Assembly: GCA_025617745.1 (NCBI GenBank)
Contig: CM046855.1
Location: forward strand, 16,337,880 to 16,401,879
DNA: 64,000 nt
From: Heliocidaris erythrogramma
Taxonomy: Eukaryota; Echinodermata; Echinoidea; Camarodonta; Echinometridae
Direction of reading: 5' to 3'
The position numbers and the translations under genes are program-made. The notes under the pieces are model-generated. The model was not told the origin of the DNA and searched no databases. It was given only the letters and a program-made list of their open reading frames with translations. Of the stretch, positions 58,561 through 64,000 are shown piece after piece (the stretch's first letter is position 1; each line of letters opens with the position of its first letter).

Positions 58561-61500
58561 ACTAAATATATTTTATAAACCACTGCCTTACCCTATACAT
58601 TCCATTGCAATTTAACCAATTTAAAGCCTATGATTTTGATAACAATACAGTTCCTAAGTAATCTGTGATTGAATCATGAAAGCTGTGTTCTGTTGATTTA
58701 TTGAAAATAGATAGCTGCTTTTAAAAAGGCTGTGAAGGTGGCATTCATACAGCTTTGGAGCTGGATAGAAAGAGGCACTGAAGTGAAGTTTCAACAAGCA
58801 TTTCAGGTTTCATCTCTTCATCACAAATGCATAAAATAATCAATCACCGCAGACTCAATAGCTTTAATAAAATAGTAAAAAGAAAAAGAAAGAGAGGGAG
58901 AAAGAGATACATGTAATTGAAATGATGAAATATGTCAGACTAGACAACTTAATGGAATTCTAAAGACAATCTTAAAGGCATTATTTTACATCTGGGGAAA
59001 ATTCAAATTTTTCAAATAAGAAACTTCATAATCAAAGAATGCCACAACAGAGCTTTCTTTCCCCACTTGTGTCCCTGGGTTTATGTTCATTTGAAATCAA
59101 GTATGAAATTTTGAATTAGTATTCATAAATTCTAGATTTGTGAGGTAGCAAAACATTCACTACATGCTTTCTTGGTATCTTGCTACCTATGAGACAATTT
59201 AGGCTGTTAACCCTTTCATGACAGGAATTATTCAATGGCTAAAGTGATCACATTTTGTTCTTCAAATTGGCAACAATAATATTTTTTCTTTTACCGCTAC
59301 ATGGTTGTGATAAGGTGTAATGTCTTTGAAAACAACATACATAGCTAGGAACTTTGTCGAAAAGTGGAAAATTTGATAAAGAACAATGATTTTGAACCTC
59401 TCATTGTGTTGCCAATTTAAGCTTATTATCTCTTTTTTTTAAAATTCCTGGCATCAAACGCAATATGGTCATGCAACAAAAATGGACAGTTTGTGCAGAA
59501 CTTTTTGCTCTTTCTACTCATGCATATGGTATATTTTTTAGAGCTCCGGATCAAAAGTTATTGAACCAAACCACAAAATGTGGTCAATTGTCTCGAAAGG
59601 GTTAAAATAGAAACTCCTTTTGGCACCTTCAGTTTGGTTTCAACTCAAGCTCACTAACAAAGAGATTTAGTTGACATTTTGTTCGGTCAGAATTAGAGAA
59701 GTTTCCTCTAATAATCAGTGATTTATTCAACTACCCTACCCATAAAAAACTGGTAAAGTGCGCTGTTCATCGCAGTGCCTCTAAAAAAGCGGTGCTGCAG
59801 GGCAATGACCTGCGGGATTCTCACGCTTGGCCATGTTCAGCGCTTTGTCCAGACTCGTTTGGAGTGTCACATTACCGCATATCGACATCTGTCTTAAGCA
59901 GAGCGTGATACACCTAATGTAACACCTGCTTGACTACATTCACCTGAAACTTAGAGAGAGACAGAAAGAAAGAAACCCTCGGGCTACCAAACCATGTTGT
60001 CTCACGATGGGGCGATACCCGACATTTTGCACTTTCTGCCATCCACCTCAACTATCTACGGAGAGGAGCTGTCAGGGAAAATTAATTTCCCACACATCAT
60101 CACCACAACGGAAACAAGGGAAAAATGGTGGAACGTATCGAGAGAATGAAAGATGACTGATAGAAGTCATAACATGCTGCCCTGTTGTACTATCGAGTTC
60201 CATCAACGATGGCAGAACACTTTCCCCGTCCCATCCAATTGGAGTGTCAATATGCCTGAGGACGTATCGTGAGCTGACTCTGCGGCGAATCCGATTCGGG
60301 GCAGGCACTTTTAGAGACCGCCAATTATGAGAGACCTGTTTCCGGTGGACCAAGTATTGTGGGATATCGATCCCACTTTGGATTTTTGATGAGAAGTGGA
60401 TTTGAAAGGGTCTCTCATGATTCTTTGGAAATCCCTTCCTAGTTAAACGATGATCCTAGCCATGCTATCCCACACATCTTGTGTATCATGTGTCCAATAA
60501 AGTATCACAGCTAATCTAACACTCCAAATAATTTGACAAATTTGACAAATCTACATGTATCTTCATCAGTAATGAAGGAAGACATTCTCATAAGAAGATG
60601 AAATAGGCCTTGTATAATATGTCACGAGCTCAGGCTTTAAAGTTAATCTTGAGTTCTCGTAGTGGGAATGCACTTTAATAGAAACAGGTCTCAGATAATT
60701 ATCAATCATTCATTATACAGAAGGTAAGTTCTTTGGATCAGCAAATGCAAAAAAAATAAAACAGAAAACCTGCAAGAAACCATATTTATTGGAAAGCATG
60801 ATGTGCACATATAAGTTCACATATTCTTGCACTCAACACTTGTCGGGATGAATCCCATAATTTTCTTATCTTGTTTTTTTTCTTCTTTTGCTCATTACTC
60901 AGTTATTTCACAATTTACATCAAATTCTTGGGAAGATATCATATATTTGTAGTCTTGTTCATTATTGCATGTACATCTAGACTGACTTTGTGAAATTCTA
61001 TTTTTGGTCATTACAAGTTCTCTACATCACCTTTAAAGTACAATGGATCTATAGTTAATAGTAAATTTTATGCAATGACTATGAAATAATATTCAACTAT
61101 CACATTTCCAATGTGTAGATGCAACTATAGTATTAACAGTAATCATATTCAATAATCATATTCTTTTCTATAAGAGGATGGTAATGATGTAATGGGATGG
61201 AGGCAGGTAATATTTCCTTTATGATGCGTATCTGATAAATTAAGACAAAAATACCATTGGTTTAGTGTGTTTAAGAGAAGATCTACCACACGTATTTCCT
61301 TCTTTTTTTTTAATGAGAGCATTTCATAAACACAATAATAGGAAAAACTAGCAGACTTACCCATAAAAAATGCTTATTACTCTTTATAAACATTGTATTA
61401 TCATCATTATTCTTCTTTTCTTTTTACTTAATCCAGTTTCTGCTAAATTTGTGTTACTGACACGTTGTAGTACTTTACGCATTGTTAGGCTATGGTTGTA

Positions 61501-61610
61501 CGTTGATAAATATAAAATCAATATCAATGATCAAACACATAAGCAAATCTGATCCTATGTGACCCACACTGTCTTTTCACAACTGGCTAAATCAACCACT
61601 TGATACCTAA

Positions 61611-62005
61611 TACAGTCAAACCTGTCTTAGTGGCCACCTGTCTATAGTGGTCATTTATATTGCCTGCCTATAGCAAGAAACATTTGTCTTAGAACCTGTT
61701 TATAAAGGCCACCTGTTTATAGTGGTCACTTAATTATAATGCCTCCCTACAGCAAGAAATATGTGTCTTAGAACCTGTCTATAAAGGCCACCTGTCTATA
61801 GTGGTCATTTATATTGCCTGCCTATAGCAAGAAACATTTGTCTTAGAACCTGTCTATAAAGGCCACCTGTCTATAGTGGCCACTTATATTGCCTGCCTAT
61901 AGCAAGAAAAATGTGTCCTTAGAACCTGTCTATAAAGGCCACCTGTCTACAGTGGCCACTTTTTCTGTTTCCCTTGGATGGCTTTAATAGACAGGTTTGA
62001 CTGTA
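61611..62005. mobile_element. TA-bounded MITE with internal ~77-bp tandem repeats
   Basis: TACAGTCAAACCTGTCTTAG and inverse AGACAGGTTTGACTGTA. Internal units start AGAACCTGT at 61691, 61770, 61845 and 61921. A TA-flanked MITE type; a simpler relative is at 63508. Confidence 0.8.
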
Positions 62006-62637
62006 TTGTAAAGAATTCCTCTCTTATCCTGTGACTACAATTCAGCTTGAACCACAGATATTGACTATCTATATCTCCACTCCTAAGCACATACAATGAC
62101 AAACCACAAGCAGTGAATGAACTGTGGTGAGGAGGGCTGTCATGTAATCAAATCTCATCCATACATTACATCTAGAGAAAGAAGTTCCACATGAGTACTG
62201 TGAGAAGATTAAAACTGAATACATGTATACATGTAGTTTCTAAGAAATTCTGAGAAATGTCACACAATTGAAAAAGAAGTGTTCATTGATTAACCCCACA
62301 AACCTAACTACTGCACAGCATTATACTTCTGCAACTCTACCATATTATTACCCAAACCTCAAAATGTTAATAACCTATCCTAAAAAAATATTATAAAAAA
62401 TTCAAATCCCAAGCTATATCCTCAAGTTGAAGATCCAAATAAAGTACACACTTCATATTCAGAACAATGTTGCACAGCATTCTCTGTAAAAACATATTTC
62501 ATTACTTGAATCTGTATAACATTATGTGACCAATTCTTGTACTCCTAAATCTTTGTCCGCATAATATACTCAATGTTTATGTAAGTTTAAATCATTCTGT
62601 TGACTCTTTAATCACTTGTTGACTGCTGAAACAATAA

Positions 62638-62911
62638 AAATAAAAATAATAATAATAATGGCCACTTATATAGCGCTCATATCCGTCACGCAGTGACGCT
62701 CATGGCGCTTAGACATTATTACCCCGGTTATAGCCGAGCCGCCAAAGTAACTAGCGCTCAAGCATATCAGGTACCCATTTACACCTGGGTGGAGAGTGGC
62801 AAATGTAGATTAGTGTCTTGCCAAAGGACATTAGTGCCGTGGTGGGATTTGAATCCCGTACCTTGTGACCTGCAGTCCAGTAACTTATCCACTAGACCAC
62901 AACACCTCTAT
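62638..62911 (-). mobile_element. tRNA-related SINE with ATT tail
   Basis: On the minus strand, TGGTCTAGTGGATAAG (A-box region) and GGGATTCAAATCCC (B box) form a tRNA-like head. The body follows, and it ends GCGCTATATAAGTGGCCATT and an (ATT)n run. Confidence 0.8.
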
Positions 62912-63507
62912 AATGAAGCATCTAATATACATGTATATAATAACACAAGCAGTGCAGTACCATAAGAAGATCACATAGACAGAGGGTAACAAGATATGGA
63001 AATTAGAATTATGGAAGAGCATTCTTAAAGGGTACCGATCACCTGAAAATATAGACTGTGTACAGTTAGAATGTATAAAATGAACCTCAAAAAACTTTAC
63101 CTGGCATTCTATAGGTTAGCAGTAAAGGATTATGAAGAAAATATAAAACTCCATAATTAGGGCCTGCATGGAACTAACTCCGTCTTGGGCCCTATTCTAT
63201 GAGTGTGTACGTATGGTGCATCGACTAGTCTACTCACAAATCGCTTTAATGTTTATTAAGAGTGTATTTAAACTTTCTCTTTTTCACTTCCTTCTTCTCG
63301 TTTACTCCTTTTTTCCACTCTCTCCTCATCCCTCTCTTCTCTGTTCCTTTTCAGGCAGGTACTTCCTGTTTTTACCCACTTCAACATCCATCCTTCAAAG
63401 TGCAATATGTGAACATTAAGCTGTTTTTTGTTTATTGATTTATTATTATTTCCTTCTTGTATCTTGTTACTCTATACATGTTTTTTGTTGAAATTTGTAT
63501 TTTGATG

Positions 63508-63700
63508 TACAGTCAAACCTGCTTTAGCGACCACCTGTATAGAAAGACACCTGTCTATAAAGACCACAAGTTTTGTTTCCCTTGAAAAGTGTTTCTCATT
63601 GAAATGTGTATTAAAAGAACCTGTCCATAAAGACCACCTGCTCATATAGACCGCTTTTCTTGTCTCCCATGAGTGGTCTTTATAGACAGGTTTCACTGTA
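63508..63700. mobile_element. TA-bounded MITE, second copy
   Basis: TACAGTCAAACCTGCTTTAG at the left and AGACAGGTTTCACTGTA at the right; body has ACCTGTCTATAAAGACCAC-type units as in 61611-62005. Confidence 0.8.
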
Positions 63701-64000
63701 TTTTAAATGTTCATTTTCACTTTGTTAATATTTTCAAAATCCGGCATCATTACTGCCGCAATGAGAATATAATAAAACCATTTGAAATGAATTAATATAA
63801 GAAGCTTATATTTTGAATATGGTATTGTGACATGGAACCGCTAACATACAGAGTAAAATATTTTTTGGTGACTGGTACACTTTAGAGTACGAGAAAGTAA
63901 GAAAGAGACACACAGAGTGAAAGTATGAAAAAAGAGACACAAGGTCAGGGAGGGAGAGCGAGAGAGAGAGAGACAGACAGACAGGCCCGAATTAAAGAAA

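Larger units (their letters stand above)
45000..64000. other. 19 kb without confident exons
   Basis: Probably 5' introns or upstream flank of the minus-strand gene, because its large exon begins inside a codon at 44969. No frame here has both a recognisable motif and fitting splice sites. TIR elements, two tRNA-related SINEs, telomere-like repeats, GA-rich tracts and poly-G runs are listed separately. GC-richer unique blocks at about 50640-51130, 52990-53480 and 59740-60450 stand out. Confidence 0.4.

Noticed and set aside
60072..60353. 93-codon minus-strand frame as a 5' exon of the uncharacterised gene
   Set aside because: No recognisable motif and no convincing splice sites; kept only as a GC-rich block of interest.
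61611..62005. CRISPR array
   Set aside because: The ~77-bp tandem units have no repeat/spacer alternation and lie inside a TIR-bounded eukaryotic MITE.

Overview
The window is animal nuclear DNA: AT-rich, with long introns, canonical GT..AG splice sites and dense interspersed repeats. The two recognisable genes, the DIRS1-type retrotransposon and the many short inverted-repeat elements fit a marine deuterostome. A sea urchin or another echinoderm is my best guess; this is inference, not proof. No bacterial operons, rRNA genes or CRISPR arrays are present.

Layout. (1) 1-5290, plus strand: the last five coding exons and 3' UTR of WDR43/UTP5, a small-subunit processome protein of ribosome biogenesis. 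Its first intron here holds an element with four ~170-bp repeats rich in AGGTCA half-sites. (2) 5300-15400: mostly non-coding, with simple repeats, MITE-like elements and, at 10485-12043, remnants of a leucine-rich-repeat gene that looks broken. (3) 15463-26400, plus strand: a complete ten-exon BBOF1 (CCDC176) gene encoding a ~534-residue coiled-coil basal-body protein. It has an X-box-like site, a Fox-like site and a TATA-like box upstream. Its introns carry a 1.7-kb foldback, several MITEs, a SINE with a 7SL-RNA-like head, and two inverted copies of one repeat that flank exons 4-8. (4) 31014-44969, minus strand: the 3' part of a gene I do not recognise, made of one 1.9-kb Ser/Lys-rich exon and three small phase-compatible exons. 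Its first intron here holds a ~6.0-kb DIRS1-like tyrosine-recombinase retrotransposon (36251-42260) with inverted terminal repeats and an internal complementary region. (5) 45000-64000: no confident exons. This is probably 5' intron or flank of the minus-strand gene, with MITEs, two tRNA-related SINEs, telomere-like repeats and long poly-G runs.

The genes do not form a functional unit: WDR43 is nucleolar, BBOF1 is ciliary, and the minus-strand gene is probably nuclear judging by composition. The most notable content is the mobile DNA: the complete DIRS architecture, the 7SL-like SINE, a tRNA-containing snapback SINE, and elements carrying arrays of transcription-factor-like motifs. Boundaries were read by eye; identities and copy numbers were not computed.
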